Assembly: GCF_030272615.1 (NCBI RefSeq)
Contig: NC_081412.1
Span: forward strand, 139,006,747-139,070,746
Length of the DNA stretch: 64,000 nucleotides
Origin: Cryptomeria japonica
Taxonomy: Eukaryota; Streptophyta; Pinopsida; Cupressales; Cupressaceae
Direction of reading: 5' to 3'
Shown: positions 53,458 through 64,000 of the stretch, one piece after another
Layout of the letters: each line of letters starts with the position of its first letter
Numbering within the stretch: position 1 is the first letter of the stretch
The notes under the pieces: model-generated
What the model was told of the DNA's origin: nothing
Seen by the model: the letters and a program-made list of their open reading frames with translations, nothing else
Databases searched by the model: none
Position numbers and translations under genes: made by a program

Positions 53458-55814
53458 TGGTGGTCCCTACTCGTCAGCATCGATTTGAGCGCCAGAGACA
53501 TCACAATCGACCCTGAAACTATGAGCCAGTGGTAAGTGATCGATCTTTAGCCTCTTTATGTTTCCAATTTTGAATTTTTTTGTTTATTTTTCACATTTTT
53601 TATGGGTTTTGGGTCGGGTGTTGCAGTTTATCATGCGAGACAGGATCCTGTCTCATACGAGAAACTGGCAAATTTTCTTTTATCGTTTAAACCCATTAGA
53701 ATTGTCGTACGAAGCCCTCCCTTATGTCGTACGAGAGGTCAATTAAAAGACTATTTTGTCGTGCATTATATAAAACTTTGTCATTTGAGGTTGTTTTCTC
53801 ATACGAGAGCCATTCCTGACTTGTACGAGATTCTGTTTAACTGTGTTTTGTCATTCGAAAAACAGTGACCATTTTTGAAAGTGTAAACATGAAATTTTGC
53901 TTTTGCCTTTGACTTAGTTGAATTTGCATGATGTTTAACTTCTCTTGTAGACTCATTTGGAATGTTTTCTGATGCTTCATTATTGGATTGTGCAGGTTTG
54001 ATTACCTCCTGTGCTCTTTAGTGTATATCCTCCCACTATGGCGTTATTTCGGGATTTGTCTGAGGTTGAGCAGACCCATATTGATATGTGTGGCTTTACC
54101 CACTTGATGAGGTTACCTGATATCCGTGTGAACCACGGGATGCTGACAGCGTTAGTAGAGCGATTTCATTCAAAGCATAATACCTTTCATTTTCTAGTTG
54201 GGGAGCTGACTATTACTCCTAAGGATGTGTATAGGATCCTTTGTATCAATTTTGTCAGGGATAAGGTGGATTGTGATACCACATTGTTACCTAGATTGCA
54301 GGCACTGAGGAACATTTTTAGGGATCTAGATATCTTGACTCGTTCTATGAGTTGGGATATATTGATGGGCAGGTACAGTAAGGAGTATCCACTGGCACGT
54401 GTCCTAGCAGGTTTCATCGGTTGCTTCCTGATGCCGAACAGAGGGCAACAGGGTTTTCAGAGTGGATGGGGCCGTATGTTGGAGAGGTTGATAGAGACCC
54501 CTCATAGACTAGGCTGGGGCTCTTGTTTATTAGCCCACATGTATAGAGAGATGCATGAGATCGTTTACAGAGATGGGCAGAGCATGGTTGTCAGGGTGTA
54601 CATTTTATAGGTGTGGGCTTGGGAGCACCTTCTCGTTTGTTGGCCGATAATCGATGATAGCAGAGAGCCCGGGCAGCCTATTATCTACAGGTATGCCAGA
54701 TATATTACGTAGCCCCATCTGGGCAAGACAGACTTCTGGAGATAGCAGCTCGATGATTTGATAGCTATCGTATGGAGACCATACAGAGGGTTGGAGTCAT
54801 GGGATGACTGGCGAGTGGTTCACAGGGACCTTTTTGTTACACCCCCACTGATTGGGAGGTCGCAGACTGTTGTGGAGCGATTCATCATTTCATAAGTGAT
54901 GAGGTAGTATGGCCGGCCTCAGGGGATCTCGTAGGAGTATACAGTGTATGCTCAATATGATGACGAGGAGAGATAGTGATGGTCACCTAGGCTATCCTAT
55001 GCTTTAGCGATGCAGGAGCTGACAAGTTTACACTGACTGAGGTGGGATTACCTGGATGATCTAGTAGATGCGGGGGTATTGCCCCAGTATAGAGATTACT
55101 TTCAGTAGCATCCTTTCCCACGGTTTATAGACCCAGGTGAGCAGGCTCCTCAGATTGAAGATGTTGAGGAGGATGCCCCCGCACCGGCACAGGGACAGGG
55201 CCAGAGACAGGGCCAGAGGCAGGGTCAGGCACAGAGAGCTGAGGCTCCATGATGAGGTAGTGGTGATCCGGGTGTTAGCAGTAGCAGGGTACCAGCTTAG
55301 GGTAGGCAGCAGAGGAGTGAGGGTGGATCCCTAGGGGGAGTGGGTGAGGCAGAGGAGGACAGAGCAGCTCCTAGACAGGTACGACAGTGGAGAGAGGAGC
55401 AAAGTGGAGGTGGAGATGGCGGTGGAGATGGGGGACCTGTGAGAGAGCATGGACAGGATGTTGGTAGGTCGATGAGAGCATGTCTTGCAGAGCTACAGTC
55501 ACAGTTGATAGTGGCGCAGACTTAGCTGGTGGAGCGAGACCGATAGCTAGCCGAGGTGAGGACTGAGCGTGATCACCAGATTGTGGCTTTGAGAGCAGAG
55601 ATAGAGTCTCTATGACAGGAGGTCCTTCTCCAGAGTAGTAGGGCATCTTATTACATAGCAACGTATAGTGTTGTAGTTCCTATTGCACAACAGGTGCAAC
55701 CTTATTCGCAGTATATGGCCCGATCAGAGGGAGCACGAGCACCTCGACAGGATCCTGGGCATCAGGCTCCTCCTCCTCCTCCACCAGGTGATGAGGGAGA
55801 GGGTGCCAGCTAGA
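53458..55814 (+). pseudogene. Antisense plant-mobile-domain (PMD, MAIN-like) ORF of element C
   Basis: Runs opposite to pol. A short first exon starts MVVPTRQHRFERQRHHN and ends at a GTAAGT-type donor near 53532; an acceptor near 53998 leads to the main part. The main part has the PMD signature: MCGFTHLMRLPDIRVNHGML, TALVERFHSKHNTFHFLVGE, LTITPKDVYRILCI, then GWGSCLLAHMYREMHE and VWAWEH. The C-terminal part is low complexity (Gly/Gln/Arg and Gly/Asp repeats) followed by a helical, coiled-coil-like stretch (LAELQSQLIVAQT) and a Pro-rich tail. PMD proteins of the MAIN/MAIL family act in the nucleus in silencing and genome stability; antisense ORFs with this domain are known in Tat elements. Broken, with several breaks. 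Confidence 0.85.
53630..53840. repeat. Array of TCGTACGAG / TCATACGAG words
   Basis: Inside the presumed first intron of the antisense ORF, near-palindromic words catgcgaga, catacgaga, cgtacgaag, cgtacgaga, catacgaga and tgtacgaga recur six times in about 210 bp with uneven spacing. Nothing like this occurs elsewhere in the window. Confidence 0.7.
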
Positions 55815-57389
55815 TGATTCTTTTTGTAGCTGGGATATTTTTTTGTAGACACACCCATATTTTTGTAGCCTATACGATTCTTGCTCCGATGGGAGTGCGT
55901 ACATGTCATTGGACATCATTTTGTACTCTTAGACTTGAGATGATATATATATATACGAGATCCGATTTGACTTCATTGTACCTGTGTCAATTGGTTATGA
56001 GATGTTTTTATATGCTTTATTCTATATGTATGCATTTCTTTTTCAGCATGAATGTATGTATTGCAAATGATTATGGATGTCTATGTTTTTGTTTCTTTTC
56101 ATATGCAAATAAATGAATGGAAATGAGTAATAATGAAATGAATGAATCTATATAAGATGTTTATGTATGCAGCTAACATCTCAAAACACAAGTACTCATT
56201 CGAAGAAATGATGAAGAAGAGACCACTTAGCGAAAAAATGGTGAAGCTTCCAGCTCTAATTCAACAAATGAAGAGATCATTATTATTACACCCAAAATCA
56301 CTCTAAAGTCACAAAATGCAAAATGATATGCGAAATGCAACCTAAACCTAGTCATTGGATTTAAAATTCTTAAGATTCATCATTGAGCATAACGAACACA
56401 ATAGGTAGGTTAGAGTTCCTTTCTTTTTCAATGTGCAATATTAATTATCTTGTCCACAATGACCCTTTTTTCGTTCATATCCTTGGACAGATTTCGCAGG
56501 GACCTGAATTGCATCATAAAGAAATTCACTCAAAACAAATAAATAAATTATATGGACCTCCCTGTAGCATACAAATAAGCGGAGTCGAGGTATGTGAGGC
56601 AATTTCACCTTAATGTGAAGGCTCTTATCACAGACACCCAGCTAATTTATATGTTTTCAGATCATCGGGATCATTCCTACAAGCAAAGAACAAAGAAAAT
56701 ATTATGCCCCCAATCCTTGCTCCTCTTAGTCACAATAGACTTCCTCGAGTTACTCAGAGGGACAATAATCAAAAATCAATATAAAAGACAGCATACAAAG
56801 AAAATTTTCATGCAAAGCTCAAACTGTTCAGTGATCGTTTTCTGTTATGTTGTTTTGCTTGTTAACTCAGTGATAAAAACTTTGTAGTAGCCAGGAGACA
56901 AATGATTGACTCGAAGTGGACGACCGGTTTTCATTGACAGGAAAATGACTTGTTTGATATTGCTTATAGGACATGGGATGTGCTCTGTCGATTTTCCTAA
57001 GACTAGGGCATTGATCAGTTTCAAGTCATGTGGGTTCCAATGAACCAGGGTGTCATGAAAGTGACTGCAAAATATTTACAAGCGAAAGCAAAGATGCATG
57101 AAAGCGGGAAATGCCAATGTTGCGTTGATAGATGGAGCGCTTGAGTACAAGAGGCACCTGTTTACCAGGTTTTCACCTACTTGGCAGAGAATCAATTTTT
57201 TTTTTACCAAGGTGCCTGTTTACCAGGTTTTCACCAGGGCATTTTCTCTTTTACATTTTTTTTTTTTTTTTGTATTTTATGATTTTTTCATTTTTCTTTT
57301 ACTTTTTTTCAAGACTTTTCCAATTTTTAGGATTTTTTCAGGACTTTTTCAGCTGTACAGTTTACTATAGCAGAGAATGTTAAGTAAAG
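55815..57389. other. Spacer between antisense ORF and pol of element C
   Basis: No gene recognised. Contains a small (TA)n near 55945-55958, a direct repeat 'cctgtttaccaggttttcacc' at about 57157-57177 and 57215-57235, and a T-rich stretch at 57250-57350. ORFs here are short and lack domains. Confidence 0.5.
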
Positions 57390-60300
57390 AATCTTTTTAG
57401 GTGGATGGTGTTAATCGGTTCTTGGAGTTGTTCTCCTTCCGATGTTGAGAGCTGATAGGCACCAAAGCTGAAGACTGCAGTAACAATATAGGGACCTAGC
57501 CAGTTGGGTTCAAACTTCCCTTTATTGTCTCGAAACTGTTGATTTTTTGGATTTTCTCTTAGTACTAGGTCTCCAACCTAAAATCCTCTTTGTCTAACCT
57601 TCTTGTCATATCCTCTGGACATTCTCTTTTGGTACACTCTGAGATGATCAAACGCCACTTGCCGACGTTCATCCAGCAATTCGAGTTCTTGCAATCTAGA
57701 TATTCTGTGATCTTCATCAGTAATAAGACCTTGCAACGAAACTCTTAGAGATGGTATTTCTACTTCAATAGGTAATACTGCTTCGGACCCATACACCAAA
57801 GAGAAAGGTGTAGCCCTAGTAGGTGTTTTGATACTTGTTCTGTAAGCCCATAGTGCAGGATTGAGTTACAGATGCCAATCCTTCTCTGATTTGTTCACTG
57901 TTCTGTGCAAGATAGTTAATAGGTTCTTATTAGATGCCCCGACTTGTCCATTACCTTGAGGGTAATATACTGATGACCAGTGTTGCTTTATTTTAAATTT
58001 CTCACAAAGTTCATCCAGGTCTTTATTCTTGAACTTTCCTCCATTATCAGTCATGATGGAGGAAAGTATCCCATACCTGCAAATTATATAGTTTAGGATG
58101 AATAAGGTGACTTGTTTACCAATTGCTTTGATGAGCGGAACCGCCTCTACCCACTTGGTGAAATACTCAGTGGCCATTATGATGAATTTATGTTCGTTGG
58201 ATGATGCAAAATATATCTGACCAATGAGATCAAAGGCCCATTGCTGAAAAGGCTAGTGTGTAATGAATGGTATGAGATCCCTCGCCAGGGCGTGTATGAG
58301 ATTTCCATGAAGCTAACATTTCTAACAAGTCTTAGCAAATTTTATGGCATCTTTTTCCATATCTGGCCAGTAGTAGCCAACCCATAATAGTTTATGAGCT
58401 AAAGTAAAACCATTTGAATGAGATCCACAAATACCTTCATGGACTTCCAATAATGCACGTTTAGACTCTTCAGTTTCTAGACATCTAAGCAATGTACCGT
58501 CCAAACCTCGTCTAAATAAATCATTAGCCATGATAACATACCATGAAGCATTTTGAGTTAGGTTTCTTTTCTCATTTCAGGTAAGATTTTCAGGAATAAC
58601 TTGGTCACGTAGATAGGAGTAGATGTGGCTATATCTGGATGAGTCATGTCCAATAATAGAATAGACTATTTGGGTTTTAGGGGAATCATAAGCTGGGTAA
58701 TGTAACTCTTCCACCAGGAATTCAAAGCGAGGATTGAACTCTTGTAATTCAGGTATGGATGCCAGAGTGGCCATAGTATCTGTTGCTCTGTTAGCAAACC
58801 TTGGGATCTGCTGGAATGACACAAAAGCAAAGTACTTCTTGAGATTGTCCACCATTCTCTTGTAAGGCATCAACTTCTCATCTTGAGTCTGATATGTGTC
58901 ATTGATTTGATTGACGACCAGCTGAGAATCTCCATAAATATGTAATTCAGCAACCTTCCATTCAACAGCTAGCTTTATCCCATTTACCAAGGCTTCATAT
59001 TCTGCAATATTGTTTGTGTAGGGAAATAAAATCTTGTAAGATTTTGGGATGGAGTACTTTTGAGGAGTAATGAATAATATGCCAGCACCTGAACCATTTT
59101 GAGTAAAGGACCCATCAAAGAACATCTTCCAGGGTTGTTGAGTAAGATGCATTATTGATTCATCTGGGAACTCGATGTGTAGCGGTTGAGTATCCTCAAG
59201 TGAAGCTTCAGCAAGTTGATCAAAAATTACCTATCCTTTAATGGCTTTACGTTCCACATATTCAATGTCAAATTCTGTAAGAATCATGACCCATTTTCCC
59301 AATCTTCCTATGAGTGTCACTTTATTAAGAAGATACTTGAGTGGATCAATTTTAGCCACCAACTTGACTGAATGTGCTAGCATGTAGTGTCTTAGTTTTT
59401 GTGATGCAAAGACCAATGCTAAGCATGCTTTTTCTATTATAGTATAATTCATTTCATAAGACACCAATGTCCTACTGATGTAATAGATAGCTCTTTCCTT
59501 TTTGTCATCATCTTGTTGCGCCAAAAGTGCCCCCGGTGATGAATCTGTTGCTGATATATATAAGATTAGTGGTTTACCTTGAATAGGTGGCATTAAGATC
59601 GGTGGATTTGACAGATACTCTTTGATTTGCTAAAGATGTTGCTCACATTCTTGATCCCAATTGTATAATACGCCTTTCCTTAGTACCTTCATGAAAGGTT
59701 GAGCCTTGTCTGCTAGCTGAAAAATGAACCTTCTGATAGGCTGGAGATGTCCTTGTAGACTTCTCATTTGACTGATATTCTTTGGAGGCGGCATTTCCAT
59801 TATGGCTTGGACTTTCTTAGGATCAACTTTGATTCCTTTTTTTGAAATAATGTATCCAAGTAGCTTACCAGATGTCACTCCGAATGCACACTTCTTTGGG
59901 TTTAACTGGAGTTTGAACTTTTCCATTTTGTCGAGGATGGGACCTAACTCTTGAATATGTGTTGATCTTTTCATAGTTTTCACTAAAGTATCATCAACGT
60001 AGTCTTCCATATTCTTGTGCATCATATCATGAAAAATTATAGTGATTGCTCTTTGATAGGTTGCTCCTACATTCTTTAGCCCAAATGGCATGACATTCCA
60101 GCAAAAGGTTCCCCATGCATAGGTGAAAGCCATCTTTTCTTGATCTCCAGGAGCTATTTTGATTTGATTGTATTCAGAGAATCTATCCATTAGTGAGTAA
60201 ATTTCATACCCCGTGGTCATGTTGACTATCATATCAATATTTGGTAATGGAAAATCATCCTTCGGACATGCTTTGTTAAGATCTTTGAAGTCAGTGCAAA

Positions 60301-61174
60301 CTCTGATAGATTTGTCTGCCTTTGATACAAGTACTATGTTTGAAATCCATTCGACATAATCTATAGCTCTAATGAATCTAGCTTTGAGTAGTTTTTCTAT
60401 TTCAGCCTTAACCAGTAATGCTACATGCGGGTGCATCTTATGGAGTTTTTGCTTAACTGGTTTTACTCCCGGTGTGGTTGAAAGATGGTGCATAATGAGA
60501 TCAGGATCCAAGCCCGACATATCAGAGTATGTCCATGCAAAGTTTATTTTCTTTTCTAAGAATAGTTGGGCGAACTCTTTCAATTCTTTTGTTGGTAGTG
60601 ATTGAGCTACATGAATGATATGTGGTGTCTCTTGACTCCCAATGTTCACTGGTTGAGTTGGCTCGATCAATATGGAGGACCTTTCCTCAAAATGACTTGG
60701 CAGTATATCAAGTATCTCACCTTTAGGTGCCTCAGAGAGGTTTTCACCTTTAGGCATGTCCTTTATTTTCTCCTTTTTAGATTCTGACACCACCACAATG
60801 TGGTTTTCGCCATCAGATCTTTTATTTTTATTTCTCCTATTTTTGCGACTAAGATACTTGACATCTGCTTCAGTCATATTTTCACTCCGTTCATTGGTGG
60901 AAGAGTCTATAGGTTCGACTACATTGAGATAATAGGATAATGTATAGTCATTGGCGAAAGTAGGTATATTCATGGGTTGGTTCTGTAAAGTACAGTCAAT
61001 CAATTCGGGATGTACTAAGGATAAATTTTTGATAGGTTCGAGAGCATTCACGGTATTGTTATCACAATTGTGAATTGAGAAGTTGAGTTCTAGAAGTATA
61101 CCTTGCATAAGTGTCTTGAGACCAGGAAGAATCGGATCATGATTATTAAAATTCACGTTAATATTTGTAGTCAC
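57390..61174 (-). pseudogene. Element C pol: RT, RNase H, archaeal-type RNase H, integrase
   Basis: From 61174 leftwards: a linker with a basic patch (RKNRRNKNKRSDGE), reverse transcriptase near 60430-59700 (VCTDFKDLNKACPKDDFPLP, MPFGLKNVGATYQRA, YVDDTLVKT), RNase H at 59593-59231 (AIYYISRTLVSYEMNYT), a second RNase H at 59150-58750 (WKMFFDGSFTQNGSGAGILF, NNIAEYEALVNGIKLA, IYGDSQLVVNQ), the integrase zinc module near 58450-58322 and core at 58177-57866 (IMTDNGGKFKN, YYPQGNGQVGASNKN), and the C-terminal GPYIVTAVFSFGAYQL near 57500. The paired RNase H domains place it in the Tat lineage. Broken. Confidence 0.92.
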
Positions 61175-61180
61175 ACAAAT

Positions 61181-62616
61181 CTGTCCATTTTAATTAAATG
61201 AATATTTCGTATTTATTTGATTAAAAATCCATTAAGCCATCAGTTAATTAAATAAATATTTAATTAATTCATCCCCAAACATTCTTCTATTAATTAAATA
61301 AATTATTCAATTTATTTTAATTAATTCATTAAACCAAATACAAATCAATTAAATAAATAAAATCAATTTATTTAATTATATCCCCCTATTCCTCTTTTAA
61401 ATAAATTAAATAAAACATTTATTTAAATCATTATCCCCACCCCACTTGCATTTTCCTACAAATGCAACTTGAACACATTTATTGGAATAAATGAATTTTT
61501 ATTTTAAATAAAATCCTATTTTCCCTCACCCACCAAATCCACTTGCAAAATCTAATCCCCTTCTAGATTCTTCTAACCCCTTCCTAATTAGCCTAATCCA
61601 TCCCCTAAATATTGTCACATTCCTAAGCAAAGGGAAGTCACTTCTCAAAATCCTCAAAGTCTTGGATAACCATTAAAGGTTTTCAACCTTCAACCACTTA
61701 AATCCTCAAAGTCTTTGATAGCCATTAAAGGCTTCCAACTTTCAACCACTTAATCCACAAAGTCTCCAATAACCATTAATGGTTAACCCAAACCCTCCCA
61801 CATGGTTAAAACATTTGTTTTGACTCAACCTCTACCCAACCCGAGGGTCCCATCAAGCCTTTAAAGCTTTGACCATGATTATCTCTTAAACATTTGCACA
61901 AAGGTTTATCCTTGCATTAACTCCTAATCCAGTGGGTAATCCTAATTTAGACTTGACCCTTAGCCTTTAGATAACCATGAGGTCTTCTCAGGCCTTTAAT
62001 GCCTCCAACCTCTTCTCTCAAACCAATCCTGTGTTGACACTTGTCACTATTTTATTGGTGCCAATTGTGCACATGGATCCCCAACTTTCAAGCTTGACCC
62101 TTGATTAAACCTTTCAATCCTGGCCATCCATTGCTCCATTTTTCCTATAAATAGAGCCCATTCCTTCATAATCCAGATCCTGAAAACTTGTATGCATTTA
62201 GGCTATAGACATTTTTAGAGAGCATTTAGCATAAGCAATCTAACATCTTATCATTTTGGTTAAAATATATCATGTTAGCATCAATAGCATAGTATTTAGC
62301 TTTTTATTTCATATTTGAAGCTTAATATTAAATCTCAATCCTCCATAAGCATCCATAGTGCAAAAAGCTGCTGAGAGCTACACTATTTTGGAACTTGGAG
62401 AGGAGAGGAACAAGGGAGAAGGAGCTAAGGCCATGCTAAGAGGCAGTTGGAGATGCCTCATAATCTTTGTTTCGTTTATTAGATACATTAGCATGCTTTT
62501 AGTGTCTCTCTTGGTATGCCTTTTTAGATTAGTTTTTGATTAACTAACACTAATGGTTTTTGTGTCTTTGGTGTTGTTTATCATTTGCTAACCTTGTGCC
62601 ATTTTGCAGGGCATCA
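61181..62616 (+). repeat. 5' LTR of element D
   Basis: About 1436 bp with the right end fixed by the adjoining primer site. A ~55 bp phrase ending 'cttcaaccacttaa(a)tcc' and containing 'cattaaaggttt' recurs near 61645-61705 and 61705-61760, a local duplication. Confidence 0.75.
62145..62154 (+). promoter_or_regulatory. TATA box of element D LTR
   Basis: CTATAAATAG, a strong plant TATA box, about 470 bp before the LTR end, in the expected position to drive the element's transcript. Confidence 0.6.
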
Positions 62617-62699
62617 TTTGGTGAACCCGACGTGAAATCGAACCACCAAAAACAAATCCTTTTTTTAAAAACTAACATATTTGCTTGTTGAAAGTGCCA

Positions 62700-62995
62700 C
62701 AGAGGTCACGCTTTGGCGCTATTGAACACGTTCTAGCGCTACTGACAATTTTTCTTTTAGCGCTATTGTTTTTACAATAGCGCTATTGTAAAAGTTTCGG
62801 CGCTTTTGGAATTTTTTTAGTGCTTCTGTGATTATTCTGGTGCTATTGGAACACTTATAGCACTTTTGCCTTTCTGTCTCTTCTGTTCTTTCAGTGCTAT
62901 TGTCTAAATTAGTGCTTCTGTTTAAACCTAGACTAGCGCTATGGTGTAAAATAACGCTTCTGTAAAAACATAGACTAGCGCTATTGCGACAGAGT
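62700..62995 (+). repeat. Leader motif array of element D, ~13 copies of (T)AGCGCTATTG
   Basis: Words tagcgctattgt, ggcgcttttgg, tagtgcttctgt and tagcacttttgc recur about thirteen times within 300 bp, starting about 65 bp after the primer site. Same location and same core word as the array in element A, although the surrounding sequence has diverged. Confidence 0.85.
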
Positions 62996-62999
62996 GTTG

Positions 63000-64000
63000 T
63001 CCAAGTCGCCTTGTAACCGAAAAATTGAATATCTTAGGCTTGTGGAAGCCCCCCCCTTGGACATAAATTTTACTAACAAATTGTGGTTTTTGTAGGTCAA
63101 AACTAACCCCTAAAAATCATAAAATTTTCATTTTGGTGCTTTTAAAACTTGAACAAAAAAAAAACAAACAAATTTCCATTGTTTTCTAGTTAGGATTCAT
63201 CTTTATTTTGGTGCTTAAAATCAACACACAAAGTTTCTTTTCTTGCATCAAACTAAAAAATTTACAAACCACACTTCAAATTTTGGTGCAAATAAAATAC
63301 ACAATCCACTTGTTTTGATTTTTGCAAGCGATTTTACTTCATGCAAACGTGTTTTTCATTAAGTTGACCAGGATTTCCGAATTCTAGATTACAAAACACA
63401 TTGTTTTTGAAGTTAAAAAGAACACCATGACTGTTGGAGCAACATCTCCAAATAGTTAAATCACATTGCAATGATGGATTAAAAAGAACAAGTGAATTTG
63501 GTGTTTGGCACACTTGTGCACAAAGGTCAGTCGAGTGGTCCTACCTCTAACACACACTATCCTCTCCCTTGGCTCTCGTGGTCCTAGGTGCAAGAGAAAA
63601 GTGTTAGTAACACTCACATTTTATCTTTTTAAGAGAGGCCTGCCAAGGGATTGATACTCTTGGGAATGACCTTGAGCGGTAAATCCTTCGAGCCGCTATA
63701 GAAATCAGGTGAGAGCGAAAGTTGTAGCCTTGGGTATAGCTGTTCCTACAGTGTAACTGGCCGAAAGGACAAATGGGCCCCACCACCAGTTACAAGGCTC
63801 TTAAGTGAGTCACTGCAGAATGAACTTATGTCCAAAAACATCGAACATGACTAAACACCTTTAAGTAGTAGCCCACCTGTTCTATTGATTGAGGATATTT
63901 GAGATATAATTTAGTGCAAGAGCATAGATGGTTTTGCTCCCAAGATACTCACCATACATATTTCCTTGAGTAGAAACATAGCTTTTTAAAAAGTCACTTG
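63000..64000 (+). other. Leader of element D
   Basis: No ORF of note. Shares with element A the perfect hairpin TTGGAG-CAACAT-CTCCAA (63434-63451) and a following stretch with 'aggcctgcc' and 'gggaatgacc' (63635-63670, compare 39300-39350). The gag start would be expected beyond the window. Confidence 0.6.

Larger units (their letters stand above)
51170..61180 (-). mobile_element. Element C: Tat-lineage Ty3/Gypsy with antisense ORF, broken
   Basis: Minus-strand element. From right to left: pol (61174-57390) with reverse transcriptase, RNase H, a second archaeal-type RNase H and integrase; a 1.6 kb spacer; an antisense plant-mobile-domain ORF (53458-55814); a repeat-rich 3' region; a purine tract AAAGAGGGGCAAA (52304-52292 on the minus strand); and a 3' LTR beginning TGTAATACCC at 52291. 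The second RNase H and the antisense ORF are known features of the Tat lineage. The 5' LTR and gag are not seen because element D begins near 61181; they may lie beyond the window. Broken, with several breaks. Confidence 0.88.
61181..64000 (+). mobile_element. Element D: plus-strand Gypsy-type LTR and leader, runs off the window
   Basis: LTR about 61181 (TGTCCATTTTAATT) to 62616, then a primer site TGGTGAACCCGACGTGAA (62619-62636), a leader with a motif array, the conserved hairpin, and further leader to the window end. No coding region is reached. It interrupts element C, whose pol ends at 61174. The right LTR and target duplication are outside the window, so wholeness cannot be judged. Confidence 0.78.

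Overview
The window is plant nuclear DNA dominated by repeats. Evidence: Copia and Ty3/Gypsy retrotransposons of plant lineages (a chromovirus and Tat-type elements with a second RNase H), an antisense plant-mobile-domain ORF, a DRM-type DNA methyltransferase fragment, a GABA/amino-acid permease gene with plant-like introns, and kilobases of AT-rich and CT/GA-rich low-complexity DNA. A very low gene density with nested, decayed LTR elements suggests a large genome, plausibly a conifer; the species assignment is inference.

Layout. 1-1.56 kb: Copia polyprotein relic (minus). 1.9-7.2 kb: decayed repeats and an unclassified small ORF. 7.25-9.70 kb: a large inverted repeat, two ~1.21 kb arms around a ~34 bp loop, each carrying the C-terminal half of a DRM-like de novo DNA methyltransferase. 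9.96-11.7 kb: Copia LTR with initiator-tRNA primer site (minus). 11.77-12.3 kb: Copia gag relic (plus). 12.4-16.4 kb: CT-rich and GA-rich tracts with a solo LTR inside. 16.5-27.4 kb: a ~1.3 kb direct duplication, one copy of which received a chromodomain Gypsy element (16882-23941); that element's integrase region in turn received a 342 bp TRIM. 27.9-31.1 kb: the only gene that looks intact, a seven-exon GABA-transporter-like permease (459 codons). 31.8-35.8 kb: SINE-like head, AT hairpin, GA-rich blocks. 36.2-36.96 kb: a broken sieve-element-occlusion-like fragment.

From 37.1 kb to the end lies a nest of LTR elements. Element A (plus, Tat-like) has a 5' LTR, a leader with a short-motif array and a gag. 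Its gag is split by element B (41577-49377), a whole-looking non-autonomous element with a 1150-codon gag/protease ORF and no reverse transcriptase. A is cut again near 51.17 kb by element C (minus, Tat type), which has a 3' LTR, a tandem-repeat 3' region, an antisense plant-mobile-domain ORF and a full set of pol domains. C is interrupted near 61.18 kb by element D (plus), whose LTR and leader resemble A's architecture and which runs off the window.

The most interesting items are: the DRM inverted repeat, which if transcribed would form a hairpin matching a gene of the RNA-directed DNA methylation pathway that silences these elements; the short-motif arrays shared by the leaders of A and D; the antisense mobile-domain ORF of C with its own palindromic motif array; and the nested TRIM and solo LTR with exact target duplications. 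All calls were made by reading the sequence; no database search was run.
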